DNA from: Mesorhizobium amorphae | GTDB taxonomy: Bacteria > Pseudomonadota > Alphaproteobacteria > Rhizobiales > Rhizobiaceae | Direction: 5' to 3' | Length of the DNA: 64,000 bases | Assembly: GCF_014843845.1 (NCBI RefSeq) | Contig: NZ_JHQS01000006.1 | Location: 1 to 64,000 of the forward strand | In this document: in pieces, positions 51,868 to 61,725 of the stretch | How positions within the stretch are numbered: the stretch's first letter is position 1 | How the letters are laid out: every line of letters starts with the position of its first letter | Notes under the pieces: generated by a model | What the model saw: only the letters and a program-made list of their open reading frames with translations | Databases searched by the model: none | What the model was told of the DNA's origin: nothing | Made by a program: the position numbers and the translations under genes

Positions 51868-52407
51868 TCAGTTGGTGCTGTCGGCGTCCGGCTCGGTCGG
51901 CGCCGGAGCGGCGGCGGCCTTGGGCTTGGACGTATCGACCTGTGGTGCACCGTTCTTGGCGGCGTCGGGTGGCGGTACGTCCGACTTCTGCTTGCAGGCC
52001 TTCAGCCAGACGTCATAGACGGCGTGCTCCACGGCGTTCAGGCCGGGGCTTTCGGCGAACATCCAGCCGGTGAAGATGCGGCGGATCTTGCGGTCGAGCG
52101 TGATCTCGTCGACCTCGACGAAGGAATCGGTCTTCGGCTCTTCGGTCTCCGGCCGCGAATAGCAGATGCGCGGCGTCACCTGCAGAGCGCCGAACTGCAC
52201 CGTCTCGTCGATATAGACGTCGAAGGTGATGATGCGGCCGGTGATCTTGTCGATGCCGGCGAATTCGGCGACCGGATTGGTGATGCGCTCGGCCACGGCC
52301 GGCGCTGCAGGCGCTGCCGGCGTCTGCGCGGCGGCAAACGTCCCCGTGCAGGCGACAAGAGCGGTTGCCGTCAGTCCGGCCATCGAAATTCGGCTGAAGA
52401 TGCTCAT
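51868..52407 (-). CDS. DUF2155 domain-containing protein
   Basis: 179 residues from the ATG at 52407 with a signal peptide (about 1-27, VACTGTFAAAQ). The mature part has FDVYIDETVQFGALQVTPRICYSRPE and IFTGWMFAESPGLNAVEHAVYDVWL, the typical DUF2155 blocks. It is exported, with an Ala/Pro-rich C-tail. A conserved neighbour of aat and NDUFA12; role unknown. Confidence 0.85.
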   Translation of the reverse strand: MSIFSRISMAGLTATALVACTGTFAAAQTPAAPAAPAVAERITNPVAEFAGIDKITGRIITFDVYIDETVQFGALQVTPRICYSRPETEEPKTDSFVEVDEITLDRKIRRIFTGWMFAESPGLNAVEHAVYDVWLKACKQKSDVPPPDAAKNGAPQVDTSKPKAAAAPAPTEPDADSTN

Positions 52408-52534
52408 GCAGGGATACCGGTGGTTGCGCCCGGGTGATTCTTTCAATCGCCAAGGCTAGTCGCCGTTTTCAGATCAGCAAGCAGCTAAACGTCAATTGTG
52501 GCGACAAAGGACCGATCGGCGCGGTGATGGCCGA

Positions 52535-52933
52535 TTACGAACCGGGCGTCCAGGCGTCGTAGTCGCCGGTCACTTGCGGGCGATGCTGGTTGGTCAGCAC
52601 CGAACCCTTCGGCCTGTAGGCCGCGGCACTGCCGGTGAGGTTCGGCTGATGCGGCTTCTGCCACTCGCGCGGCCGGTACTCCTCGCTCGGCGGCGCGGTA
52701 TCGACGCGGTGGTGGATCCAGCCGTGCCAGCCCGGCGGGATGGCCGAAGCTTCCGAATAGTCGCGATAGATGACCCAGCGGCGGGTGCGGCCTTCCGAAT
52801 CGACACCGCCCTCGTAATAGACGTTGCCGGCCTCGTCCTGGCCGACCTGCTTGCCGTGACGCCAGGTGTGGAAGCGGGTTCCCAGTGTCTGGCTGTTCCA
52901 CCAGGTGAAAAACTGCAGAAGGAAAGTTTTCAT
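52535..52933 (-). CDS. NADH-ubiquinone oxidoreductase accessory subunit NDUFA12-like
   Basis: 132 residues with FTWWNSQTLGTRFHTWRHG, VGQDEAGNVYYEG, RWVIYRDYSEASAIPPGWHGWIHH and EYRPREWQKPHQPNLTG, the N7BM/B17.2 family present in alphaproteobacteria and mitochondria. It associates with complex I. Stands on the same strand as DUF2155. Confidence 0.92.
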   Translation of the reverse strand: MKTFLLQFFTWWNSQTLGTRFHTWRHGKQVGQDEAGNVYYEGGVDSEGRTRRWVIYRDYSEASAIPPGWHGWIHHRVDTAPPSEEYRPREWQKPHQPNLTGSAAAYRPKGSVLTNQHRPQVTGDYDAWTPGS

Positions 52934-53158
52934 CCAGATCCTCGCGGCGGCAGCGGCGGCGCCTGTTTCCTGCTTATGGCGTCAGGCCTTCGCGAAGGCA
53001 AGGGTTTTGCCGCGCGGGCGACGCAAATGGTCCGTGCGCTAAATCGATGCAGCAGCGCGGTTGGCGGAAGCCGGCTTGCCAAGCACTGCTTGTCTTTCTA
53101 AAGCTCGGCTCGCCCGGCAGCGGGCGCCCGGCCCGGTGCCGGCTGAGGGAGGTGAGGA

Positions 53159-53998
53159 TTGGCCCCAGAAATGTCCGCCGATGTCCGGATCGGCCCTGAC
53201 GACATTCGCCGCCGCAAGGGCGGCGTGCCGATCGTCTGCCTGACGGCCTATACCTACCCGGTAGCCCGCCTGCTCGACGACCATGTCGACCTGCTCCTGG
53301 TCGGCGACAGCGTCGCCATGGTGCTGCATGGCCACAAGACGACGCTCGGCGCCTCATTGGAAATGATGATCGCTCATGGGCAAGCCGTGATGCGCGGCTC
53401 GGCCAAAGCCTGCGTCGTCGTCGACATGCCGGCCGGCAGCTATGAGACCTCCACCGCCCAGGCCTTGGCCTCGGCACGACAGGTTGTCGACGAGACCGGC
53501 TGCCAGGCGGTCAAGCTGGAAGGCGGCATCGATGTCGCCGAACAGATCGCGGCAATTGTCGCGGCCGGCATTCCTGTCATGGGCCATATCGGCCTGCAGC
53601 CGCAATCGGTGGAAAAGGATGGCGGCTACAAGATCAAGGGTCGGACCGAGGAGAATGTGGCGGCCCTGTTTCGCGACGCCGAGGCGGTGGAAAAAGCCGG
53701 CGCGTTCTCTGTCGTCATAGAAGGCACGGTCGAGACCGTCGCCGCCGACCTCACGCGGCGCCTCGCCATTCCGACAATCGGCATCGGCGCCAGCGCCGAC
53801 TGCGACGGCCAGATCCTGGTCATCGACGACATGGTCGGGATGACCGTCGATCGGGTGCCGAAATTCGTCAAGGAATATGCCGCACTGCGCGGCGTGATCT
53901 CCGATGCGGCGGCACGCTATGCCGCCGAGGTGCGCAGCCGCACATTTCCCGGCCCCGACCACGTTTTTCCAGCTAGGCCAAGCAAGGACAAGGCATGA
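53159..53998 (+). CDS. panB: 3-methyl-2-oxobutanoate hydroxymethyltransferase
   Basis: 279 residues with the PanB signature: LTAYTYPVARLLD, VGDSVAMVLHG, SAKACVVVDMPAGSY and MGHIGLQPQSV. It makes ketopantoate for pantothenate/CoA. The start is taken as a TTG at 53159, six bases after GGAGG; an ATG at 53171 lies further from the site. Overlaps panC by four bases. Confidence 0.94.
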   Translation: MAPEMSADVRIGPDDIRRRKGGVPIVCLTAYTYPVARLLDDHVDLLLVGDSVAMVLHGHKTTLGASLEMMIAHGQAVMRGSAKACVVVDMPAGSYETSTAQALASARQVVDETGCQAVKLEGGIDVAEQIAAIVAAGIPVMGHIGLQPQSVEKDGGYKIKGRTEENVAALFRDAEAVEKAGAFSVVIEGTVETVAADLTRRLAIPTIGIGASADCDGQILVIDDMVGMTVDRVPKFVKEYAALRGVISDAAARYAAEVRSRTFPGPDHVFPARPSKDKA

Positions 53999-54846
53999 GC
54001 CGACCAATCGTCGTCGACAGCGTTGCCACCTTGCGCGCGCAAATCCGCGCCTGGCGGCAGGACGGCCTGCGCATCGCCATGGTTCCGACCATGGGCGCGC
54101 TGCATGACGGCCATATCTCGCTGGTCAGGATCGCGCTCGAAAAGGCGGATCGTTGCCTCGTCTCGATCTTCGTCAATCCGACGCAGTTCGCCCCAACCGA
54201 AGACCTCGAAAAGTATCCGCGCCAGTTGGCCCACGATCTCGAGCGGCTGGCGGAAGCCGGTGCGCATCTGGCATTTACGCCGACTGTGTCCGAGATGTAC
54301 CCGGCCGGCTTCGCCACAAAAATCTCGGTCGGCGGCCCCTCCGCCGGTCTCGAATCGGACTTCAGGCCGACCTTCTTCGACGGCGTCGCCACGGTCGTGG
54401 CCAAGCTCTTCCTGCAAACCCTGCCCGACTATGTGATCTTCGGCGAAAAGGACTACCAGCAGCTTTGCGTCGTCAGGCAGCTTTGCCGAGACCTTGACCT
54501 GCCGGTCGAAATCATCGGCGCGCCGACGGTGCGCGACGCGCACGGTCTCGCCATGTCGTCGCGCAACGCCTATCTCGGCGAAGCCGAACTCGAGGTAGCG
54601 CGAAAACTCAACGCGATCCTGCGCCGGACAGCGAGTGCGCTGACGGGCAGCGCGGATGAAGCCGGCGCGACCGATGCGGCCGCCCGCGCCCTTGTCGAAG
54701 CGGGCTTCCAGCGGGTCGACTATGTCGCCGCGCGCGAAAGCCTGACGCTCGCTCCCTGGCGGCGCGGCAGCGACGGCCGCCTGCTCGCCGCCGCATGGCT
54801 CGGCAAGACCAGGCTGATCGACAATGTGGAGATTCCCTCCGCCTAG
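53995..54846 (+). CDS. panC: Pantothenate synthetase
   Basis: 283 residues with VPTMGALHDGHISLV (HxGH ATP site) and IFVNPTQFAP, FGEKDYQQL, RDAHGLAMSSRN. It joins pantoate and beta-alanine. ATGA overlap with panB shows coupling, and the C-terminal region is standard. Confidence 0.95.
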   Translation: MSRPIVVDSVATLRAQIRAWRQDGLRIAMVPTMGALHDGHISLVRIALEKADRCLVSIFVNPTQFAPTEDLEKYPRQLAHDLERLAEAGAHLAFTPTVSEMYPAGFATKISVGGPSAGLESDFRPTFFDGVATVVAKLFLQTLPDYVIFGEKDYQQLCVVRQLCRDLDLPVEIIGAPTVRDAHGLAMSSRNAYLGEAELEVARKLNAILRRTASALTGSADEAGATDAAARALVEAGFQRVDYVAARESLTLAPWRRGSDGRLLAAAWLGKTRLIDNVEIPSA

Positions 54847-54936
54847 TTCGGAGCCTTCGCAACCAGCGCTTGCGGCCGTCCGTGCACCGTCGCGAAGCGC
54901 TTGTTCCTCGCTCGGCACGTGCAGGCCGCAGGCGAC

Positions 54937-55425
54937 CTATCCGATCGTCTTCTCGAAGATCAATGCCGGCAACCCCGACCGGCCGCCGCAATCGGCAGTC
55001 TTGCCGGTCGGCAAGAAACCATTCGAGCGGTAGAAGGCGATAGCCACCGTGTTAACTTCCTCCACCTCGAGGCGCAGCGTAAGCGCTTCGGGGAAGCTGA
55101 CCTCGACCTCTTCCAGCAATGCCCGGCCGATCCCCTGCCGCTGGCAGGATGGATGCACGTAGAGCTGGTTCAGCAGGATGATCTTCGGCTCCGTGGTGGC
55201 AGCGGCGAAGGCCATGCCGCCGAGACGCTTGCCGTCATCGGCGACCAGGAATTCGGAGTTCGGCCGCGTCAGCCGCGTCCGGAGCGAAGCGATCGAGTGC
55301 CAATCGCCGGTGATTTCGGTGACCCGCTCGACGCCATAGATGGCGTCGTAGGTGGCATGCCAGGTTTCGACCAGCAAGGCCCGCACCGCGGCAAGATCGC
55401 GCTCGCTGGCGGTACGGACGAACAT
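54937..55425 (-). CDS. GNAT-family N-acetyltransferase
   Basis: 162 residues with the GNAT acetyl-CoA block LYVHPSCQRQGIGRALLEEVE (Q/RxxGxG/A region) and EEVNTVAIAFYRSNGFLPTG. Its acceptor is unknown. It lies convergent to panC and five bases before the gatB stop on the same strand. Confidence 0.82.
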   Translation of the reverse strand: MFVRTASERDLAAVRALLVETWHATYDAIYGVERVTEITGDWHSIASLRTRLTRPNSEFLVADDGKRLGGMAFAAATTEPKIILLNQLYVHPSCQRQGIGRALLEEVEVSFPEALTLRLEVEEVNTVAIAFYRSNGFLPTGKTADCGGRSGLPALIFEKTIG

Positions 55426-55429
55426 TGCC

Positions 55430-56929
55430 CTACTCGATACCGAGTTTGTCCTTGACCAGGTCGTTGACTGCCTGCGGATTGGCCTTGCCGCCGGTCGCCT
55501 TCATCACCTGGCCGACGAACCAGCCGGCCATGGTCGGCTTGGCGCGCGCCTGCTCGACCTTGTCCGGATTGGCGGCGATGACGTCATCCACCGCCTTCTC
55601 GATAGCGCCGGTGTCGGTGACCTGCTTCATGCCGCGACTTTCGACCAGTTGGCGCGGATCGCCGCCCTCGTTCCAGACGATCTCGAACAGGTCCTTGGCG
55701 ATCTTGCCGGAAATGGTGCCTTCCTTGATGAGATCGATGACCGCACCCAGCTGATCGGGCGAAACCGGAGCATTTTCAATATCTTTTCCGGCCTTGTTGA
55801 GAGCGCCGAGCAGGTCGTTGATGACCCAGTTGGCGGCGAGCTTGCCGTCGCGCCCCGAGGCCACCTGCTCGAAATAGTCGGCAATCGGCTTTTCCGACAC
55901 CAGGATCGAGGCGTCGTAGGTCGATAGCCCCAGCGAGGCGATCAGCCGCGCCTTTTTGTCGTCGGGCAGTTCCGGCAGGTCTTTCGCCAGGGCATCGACA
56001 TAGGCCTGGTCGAATTCCAGCGGCAAAAGGTCGGGATCCGGAAAATAGCGGTAGTCATGCGCTTCTTCCTTGGAGCGCATCGAGCGCGTCTCGCCCTTGT
56101 TGGGGTCGAACAGCCGCGTCTCCTGGTCGATCTTGCCGCCATCCTCCAGAATGGCGATCTGCCGGCGTGCCTCATAGTCGATGGCCTGGCCGATGAAGCG
56201 GATCGAGTTGACGTTCTTGATCTCGCAGCGCGTGCCGAATTCGCCGCCCGGCTTGCGCACCGAGACGTTGACGTCGGCGCGCATCGAACCCTCGTCCATG
56301 TTGCCGTCGCAGGTACCGAGATAGCGCACGATGGTGCGCAGCTTGGTGACATAGGCTTTGGCCTCGTCGGCGGAGCGCATGTCAGGTTTGGAGACGATCT
56401 CCATAAGCGCCACGCCCGAGCGGTTGAGGTCGACATAGGACATGGTTGGATGCTGGTCATGCATCGACTTGCCGGCATCCTGCTCCAGATGCAGCCGCTC
56501 GATGCCGACCTCGATGTCCTCGAACTCGCCCTGCCGATCCGGACCGACCGAGACGATCACCTTGCCCTCACCGACGATCGGCTGCTTGAACTGCGAGATC
56601 TGGTAGCCCTGCGGCAGGTCCGGATAGAAGTAATTCTTCCGGTCGAAGACCGATTTGTGGTTGATCTCGGCCTTCAGCCCCAGCCCGGTACGGATCGCCT
56701 GTTTGACGCATTCCTCGTTGATGACCGGCAGCATGCCCGGCATCGCCGCATCGACCAGGCTGACATTGGCGTTGGGCGCCGCGCCGAACGCCGTCGAGGC
56801 GCCGGAAAACAGTTTTGCTTCCGAGGTCACTTGCGCATGCACCTCGAGGCCGATGATGATTTCCCAATCGCCGGTAGCGCCGGGGATCAGGCGTTTGGCG
56901 TCGGGCGTGCGGGTATCGATGATGGTCAT
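55430..56929 (-). CDS. gatB: Aspartyl/glutamyl-tRNA amidotransferase subunit B
   Basis: 499 residues from the ATG at 56929; the TTG at 56941 is less likely. The family start [13 protein letters not shown] is followed by [20 protein letters not shown] and [16 protein letters not shown], then a GatB/Yqey helical tail. With GatA and GatC it amidates Glu-tRNA-Gln and Asp-tRNA-Asn; GatA/C are not in this window. It precedes the GNAT gene on the same strand. Confidence 0.95.
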   Translation of the reverse strand: MTIIDTRTPDAKRLIPGATGDWEIIIGLEVHAQVTSEAKLFSGASTAFGAAPNANVSLVDAAMPGMLPVINEECVKQAIRTGLGLKAEINHKSVFDRKNYFYPDLPQGYQISQFKQPIVGEGKVIVSVGPDRQGEFEDIEVGIERLHLEQDAGKSMHDQHPTMSYVDLNRSGVALMEIVSKPDMRSADEAKAYVTKLRTIVRYLGTCDGNMDEGSMRADVNVSVRKPGGEFGTRCEIKNVNSIRFIGQAIDYEARRQIAILEDGGKIDQETRLFDPNKGETRSMRSKEEAHDYRYFPDPDLLPLEFDQAYVDALAKDLPELPDDKKARLIASLGLSTYDASILVSEKPIADYFEQVASGRDGKLAANWVINDLLGALNKAGKDIENAPVSPDQLGAVIDLIKEGTISGKIAKDLFEIVWNEGGDPRQLVESRGMKQVTDTGAIEKAVDDVIAANPDKVEQARAKPTMAGWFVGQVMKATGGKANPQAVNDLVKDKLGIE

Positions 56930-57142
56930 GGGAGCCTGCAATTGGAACGACTGTAATGTGCGAAACGCACATTCTGATTTGCAACTTCGCTAGTGCAAAC
57001 CGTTCCATGAGACAAGCGCAAAGCCGCAGAACCGGACTTTCCAGCCGCTTGGCGCGGGCTCGAACTCGTCCGCGCCGAACTCGACAACAGGTAGCATAGG
57101 GCTCCGCCGGTCGGCTTCCGGCCGGCGGTTTCCCTTGTCCGC

Positions 57143-57574
57143 TCAGGCGGTGGCGATATAGGCCCTGATTTCCTCGGCCTCGCGCTCGACATCCTCGATG
57201 CGCCGCTTGACCACGTCGCCGATCGACACGATGCCGTAGAGCAGGCCGTCTCTTTCCACCGGCAGATGACGGAAGCGGCCCTTGGTCATGATTTCCATGA
57301 CCTCGTTGACGGTGTGGTTCTCGTTGCAGATCTTCACCTTGGGCGTCATCGCCGAGCGCACCGGGATTTCAAGTGCTGCCGCTCCTTCCCTGGCGATCAC
57401 CCGTACGATGTCGCGTTCGGAAAGAATGCCGACGATCTTGTGATCGCCATTGGTGATGACCAGCGCGCCAATCCTGTGTTCGGTCAGGATACGAATAGCT
57501 TCGCTCAGCTTTTCGTTCGGCCCGAGCGTCAACACGTCATGGCCTTTCTTCTCGAGAATTGCCTTAACAGTCAT
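57143..57574 (-). CDS. CBS-pair domain protein
   Basis: 143 residues from the ATG at 57574 made of two CBS domains (about 6-62 and 74-130), visible in IRILTEHRIGALVITNGDHKIVGILSERDIVR and MEIMTKGRFRHLPVERDGLLYGIVSIGDVV. Such stand-alone pairs bind adenine nucleotides and sense energy state or regulate partners. No partner gene is obvious. Confidence 0.9.
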   Translation of the reverse strand: MTVKAILEKKGHDVLTLGPNEKLSEAIRILTEHRIGALVITNGDHKIVGILSERDIVRVIAREGAAALEIPVRSAMTPKVKICNENHTVNEVMEIMTKGRFRHLPVERDGLLYGIVSIGDVVKRRIEDVEREAEEIRAYIATA

Positions 57575-57676
57575 GGCGTCCTCCTCAGCTTTTGCTTTGC
57601 CGGTTCCTGCCCTGACCGGCATTCACGTTCCAGTGAACATCGTGCGCCGTGATTGGTTGCATTTCAAGTGCGGCGG

Positions 57677-58423
57677 TCATTGCTCGTCTGCGTGGACGTC
57701 CTGCTGGCGCCGATCGAAAAGGCGTACGCCGAAGAAGCCGGCGACAAAGCCGCCAATATGGGCTTCCCAGGCGATCTGGCTGTCAACACCGGGTGCAAAG
57801 CCGATAAGGCCGGTGACGAGATTGATCACCATCCAGACGCCGAGAAAGGTCATGACGCCGCGCGAGCGCAGCACCTCCGCGATCGGCAGCGGCGCACCGG
57901 CAAAGCCGGCCTTGCCCGAAGAGCGGTCGATGCGGAACCCAAAGCGCGCCGCCGCCCCCATCATGCCTGAAATGGCGCCCGAAGCGCCGACCAGCGGCGC
58001 CTGGCCGAGCGGATGCACGGCCCAGAACAGCACCACCGCCGCCAGTCCGGTGGCGGCGAAGAACAGCGAGAACCAGAACGTGCCGAACCGGTTCGCCAGC
58101 GGCGAGCCGAAAGCCGCGAGCCACACCATGTTGATGGCCAGATGCGCGAAGCCGCCATGCAGGAAGGCATAGGTGAAGGGGCTGGTGAACGCGTAGACAT
58201 CGAGATCGAACTGGCCGGAGTAGCGGATCGGCACGAAGGCAGTCCGCACCAGCAGGGCAAAATCCTGGTCGTCGGTGAGCCCGTAGACGCGGATCAGGTG
58301 GACGGCGACGCAGATGCCGATCACCGCCAGCACCACCGGCGGCAGGTTGAACACCGGCTCGCGGCGCGGCTCCGCGGCCTCATCCTGCTGTTCGGTTTCG
58401 GAAGGACTTGCCGGTTCGCTCAT
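57677..58423 (-). CDS. Rhomboid-family intramembrane serine protease
   Basis: 248 residues with a hydrophilic N-tail and about six membrane segments. The catalytic GASGAISG (Ser) and the His in AWEAHIGGFVAGF are visible, and FAHLAINM is present. It cuts single-pass membrane proteins within the bilayer; the substrate is unknown. Confidence 0.88.
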   Translation of the reverse strand: MSEPASPSETEQQDEAAEPRREPVFNLPPVVLAVIGICVAVHLIRVYGLTDDQDFALLVRTAFVPIRYSGQFDLDVYAFTSPFTYAFLHGGFAHLAINMVWLAAFGSPLANRFGTFWFSLFFAATGLAAVVLFWAVHPLGQAPLVGASGAISGMMGAAARFGFRIDRSSGKAGFAGAPLPIAEVLRSRGVMTFLGVWMVINLVTGLIGFAPGVDSQIAWEAHIGGFVAGFFGVRLFDRRQQDVHADEQ

Positions 58424-58666
58424 TCACATCTGTTCCAGGGATTCGGATGTTGAGCATTTAGAGCAAAGCGGGTCTGAGCGGGAATTTTTCTCTCCGCCTC
58501 CGCCGGACGAGCGCTCCCCCTGGCAAGCGCCACGGGAACCCCACTTCGCCGTATGGCCGCGGGCAGCTTGTTTTCACGGCAGGCTTGAGCACCGCCAGGT
58601 TGCTCGATTGGCGACTACAATTGGCGCGATTTCGCCGCGCGTTCAAAAGAGGCTTACCTGGAGCCC

Positions 58667-59017
58667 CTAGCGCAACTCTCGCTTGACCGGTTTCGGCAAG
58701 ATGTCGTCGACGACGTTCGGCAATACTGTCTTGACCTCGGCGCTCTCGAGCATGGCGCCTATGGCGTCGGGATCTCCGCTCACGGATGCGGAGTTGGCCG
58801 AAGGACGGACCTTTCCCAATGTCACCGCGCCAGGCTTTCCGACGCTTTTTTCGGCCTGCTCGATCACGCGCGAAACGGTCTCGGGCAATGCTGCGCCGGC
58901 GACGTCGTCGTTGAAGAAAACCTGCGCACTCACCGGCTTGCCGGAGCGCGCCTGGCGCTCAAGCTCGTCTTTGATGGCCGCCGGGCTCCATTCCTGAGAT
59001 GTCTTTTCATCGGCCAT
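58667..59017 (-). CDS. Small protein resembling a subtilase propeptide (putative inhibitor/chaperone)
   Basis: 116 residues from the ATG at 59017; no signal peptide. A polar N-terminus (SGKPVSAQVFFNDD) leads to DPDAIGAMLESAEVKTVLPNVVDDILPKPVKREL, which resembles the C-terminal beta-alpha-beta of I9-type propeptides (short helix, then a V...V strand). It lies 172 bases downstream of the S8 peptidase on the same strand. It could inhibit or assist that protease. The similarity is my reading, and function is inferred. Confidence 0.5.
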   Translation of the reverse strand: MADEKTSQEWSPAAIKDELERQARSGKPVSAQVFFNDDVAGAALPETVSRVIEQAEKSVGKPGAVTLGKVRPSANSASVSGDPDAIGAMLESAEVKTVLPNVVDDILPKPVKRELR

Positions 59018-59189
59018 GCCGCAAGCCTCCGGTTTCCCTGCAGCAATATATAGGCCCGATCTTGCAAATGACAGGCGGCAGGTTTCGGCTTCGACGGCCA
59101 TGGGTCCGAAATTCGCAGCCCTTTCGGGACGATGCGAATTTCGGATGCCACGCTGCAGCACCACGCATCCATTTGGGACGCGCAAAGGA

Positions 59190-60593
59190 CTAAATTCTGG
59201 CAGCCGCAACTTTCTTGCCCGTCGATTTGGTCGCGCGTCTGGTGACCGGCTTTGCTTTGGCGACCTTCCGCCGCGAAGCCACTGCGACTGCCGGGCCTTT
59301 CACTGGCAAAGGCGAACCCGTCAGCAACTGGAAGGCGCGCCGCACGTCGGGCAGCCCTCGGTTGCCGCGTGCCTTCAGCATGCCCGCCGGCAATGTGCAG
59401 GAGCCGATGATCGCCTGCTCGATCTGGTCGATGCTCGCTGCCGGCCTTGCCTGCTTGAGCAGCACGGCCAGCCCCGCGACATGCGGCGTCGCCATGGACG
59501 TGCCGTCCATTTCGGCAAACTTTCCGCCTGGGATGCAGGACAGGATCCCGACCCCAGGCGCCACCAGATCGGGCACCAGCGGATCCGCCGGCCGGTCGAA
59601 TTTCTGACTGCTCGAGAACGACGCCACCGCGTCCGCCTGATCCATTGCCCCTACGGAAAGGACATTGTCATAATTGCCGGGGGAACGGCTGGTCATCGGC
59701 CCTTCATTGCCGACCGCGAAAACCGGCAGCACGCCGCCAGCACGCAGCGCATTGATGATCTGCTGGAATGCGGGCGTAAAGCCCCGCAAGCCCAGCGACA
59801 TGCTGAGAATGGGACACTTCTTTTCGATAATCCAATCCATCCCGGACAAAATCCGGTCGATCACCTGGCCGCCTTCGATCACCATGGCGCTGGCAATCTG
59901 CGCTCCCGGCGCAACGCCGAAGGCACCCTTCTCTCCCGCCCGTCCGACTATGGTGCCGGCCGTGTGGGTGCCGTGCTCGTCGCTGTCATGCGGCTTGGCG
60001 TCGGGGACCTTGTCGCCTGCCAGGTCGAACTCGGCGAAATCGAAGATGGCCCCCTTGAGCGACGGATGGTTGCCGTCGATGCCCGTATCGAGATGGCCAA
60101 CGACGACACCCTTGCCGTCGAACCCTGCATTCCACATATCCTCCACGCCCAGCCGGCGCAGCCCCCAGCTCACCGTTTTCCTGGGCCGAGCCGGCCTGAT
60201 GCTCGTCGGTCGGATGAGGCTCAATTCCGGCGCCTTGACGATGCTCCCCGCAGTCGGACTCGTCTCGAGGGCAGCCATGCCGGCTGCATCGACAAAGCCC
60301 GTGGCGAGACCCAGATGTGGATAGACGCGCATGCGGCGCGTGGCCGGATCCACGGCGCGCCGGAAGTTGCGGCTGGCGGAAGCCCGGGCGTCGAGCGCCA
60401 GGCTTTCCTGCTGTGCTTCGCTGGGGACGATAAAGTGATCCTGCAATTGCGCTTCGGCGTCCCGAGACGCTGAACTGTCGACGCCGCCTCGCGCCGCCGC
60501 AAGACCGACCCCGAGCCCAACCGGGGTCAGTGTTACGATGACCTTCGCGTAACCGACCGACGCGATGGTTTCTGCGATGTCCTGATTGGCCAT
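59190..60593 (-). CDS. S8 (subtilisin-type) serine peptidase
   Basis: 467 residues. After a propeptide-like N-terminus (about 1-140, ending PELSLIRP) the catalytic triad is clear: Asp near 169 (HLDTGIDGNHP), His near 207 (EHGTHTAG) and Ser near 366 (GTSMATPHVAG), with Asn near 296 in AVGNEGP. A Lys/Arg-rich tail (about 440-467) follows. No signal peptide is obvious, so it may act in the cell or use another exit route. The propeptide-like gene lies downstream and a tyrosinase remnant is divergent. Confidence 0.9.
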   Translation of the reverse strand: MANQDIAETIASVGYAKVIVTLTPVGLGVGLAAARGGVDSSASRDAEAQLQDHFIVPSEAQQESLALDARASASRNFRRAVDPATRRMRVYPHLGLATGFVDAAGMAALETSPTAGSIVKAPELSLIRPTSIRPARPRKTVSWGLRRLGVEDMWNAGFDGKGVVVGHLDTGIDGNHPSLKGAIFDFAEFDLAGDKVPDAKPHDSDEHGTHTAGTIVGRAGEKGAFGVAPGAQIASAMVIEGGQVIDRILSGMDWIIEKKCPILSMSLGLRGFTPAFQQIINALRAGGVLPVFAVGNEGPMTSRSPGNYDNVLSVGAMDQADAVASFSSSQKFDRPADPLVPDLVAPGVGILSCIPGGKFAEMDGTSMATPHVAGLAVLLKQARPAASIDQIEQAIIGSCTLPAGMLKARGNRGLPDVRRAFQLLTGSPLPVKGPAVAVASRRKVAKAKPVTRRATKSTGKKVAAARI

Positions 60594-60970
60594 GATGTCC
60601 TCCCGTCTATGGTTTCAAGCTCCATTGCACTGCTGCCCATGCGCCGACGCCAGCCATGGCGGACCGGGTCGAAACCGGCCGCCTTGCCGAAGCAGATGCC
60701 GGGGACCGTGGTCGACGATTGTTTTGTGGAGGCGCCCGCTTATTTCGATTTTGAAAATTCGGCGGCATTGCAAACATTTCGATGCTTGTCTTGCTTTCGA
60801 TGTTTGTCCTGCGCCATCGGCCATCTTAGTTTGCCGATCCCTCATGCTCTGTGAAATTACTCACATAGGAAAATATTTATCGAAGCAACGGTGACTCCAC
60901 TTGTACATCAATGCTTTGGGGACATAACGTCGAGCAAATAATTCATCGGCCATGTTTGAGGGAGGCGATC
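60594..60970. promoter_or_regulatory. Divergent control region of the S8 peptidase and tyrosinase remnant
   Basis: 377 bases, more AT-rich than neighbours, with no gene. It holds two TTTCGATGyTTGTC direct repeats (60778-60791 and 60796-60809), 18 bases apart, which could bind a regulator. Only the pattern supports this. Confidence 0.4.
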
Positions 60971-61674
60971 ATGCAGTACATGCGTAAGAACGTCTGGGAA
61001 CTCGGCAATGACTGGGCCGCGCCGATCGTGTGGTACGCACGAGGTGTTGCAGCGATGAAGTCGCGAGCGCTCGCCAAGCCGACGAGCTGGCGTTTCTATG
61101 GTGCCATCCACGGCATCGACCGGTCGCTCTGGAAACAGCTCGGCTATCTGAGTTCGTCCGTCCCGCTGCCCAGCAGCGCCTGGCGAGCGGGAAGAATGTC
61201 GAGCTGGTCGGCGCCAATCGCAAGGCGCTGCCGATCAGCGGCGACGAAGCCAGCACATCCGTGCAGCTCGATGCAGGCATGCGCAGCAAGGTGTCGGCGA
61301 GCCTTACCGAGGCAGCCACGACCGGCGAGCCCGACCGCGTATTCCTCAACCTCGAAAATGTCCGCGGCCTATCCGACGCTACTGCATTCCACGTCTATGT
61401 CGCGCTGCCCAAGGGGGCTGATCCCGCCAAATATCCCGAACGGCTGGCGGGCAGCATCGCTTTGTTTGGTGTTCGTAAGGCGAGCCTTACGGACGAAGAG
61501 CACGCAGGAAAAGGCCTGACCTTCGTGCTGGTAACAAAAATCGTCGACGCGCTGCATCTCGACAATGCGCTCGACGTCAGCGCGCTCGACGTTCGCATCG
61601 TGCCGGTGAAGCCAGTCCCCAAGAAGGCGAAGATCAGCATCGGGCGCATCAGCATCTTCCGCCAGGGCGTTTGA
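60971..61674 (+). pseudogene. Tyrosinase-family remnant with internal deletion
   Basis: The first part, from the ATG at 60971, reads MQYMRKNVWELGNDWAAPIV...WYARGVAAMKSR, the usual start of tyrosinase-family proteins, then the frame fails near 61150-61190. The rest, in the next frame to 61674, matches the tyrosinase C-terminal region (NVELVGANRKALPISGD..., VRGLSDATAFHVYV, HLDNALDV). The central copper-binding His clusters are missing, so no active enzyme remains. The deletion between the two ends looks to be several hundred bases. Confidence 0.75.
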
Positions 61675-61725
61675 GCGGAGCTCCGGCGATGACGCCAGCC
61701 GGCCGGAAGCGACATCCAGGCGCCG

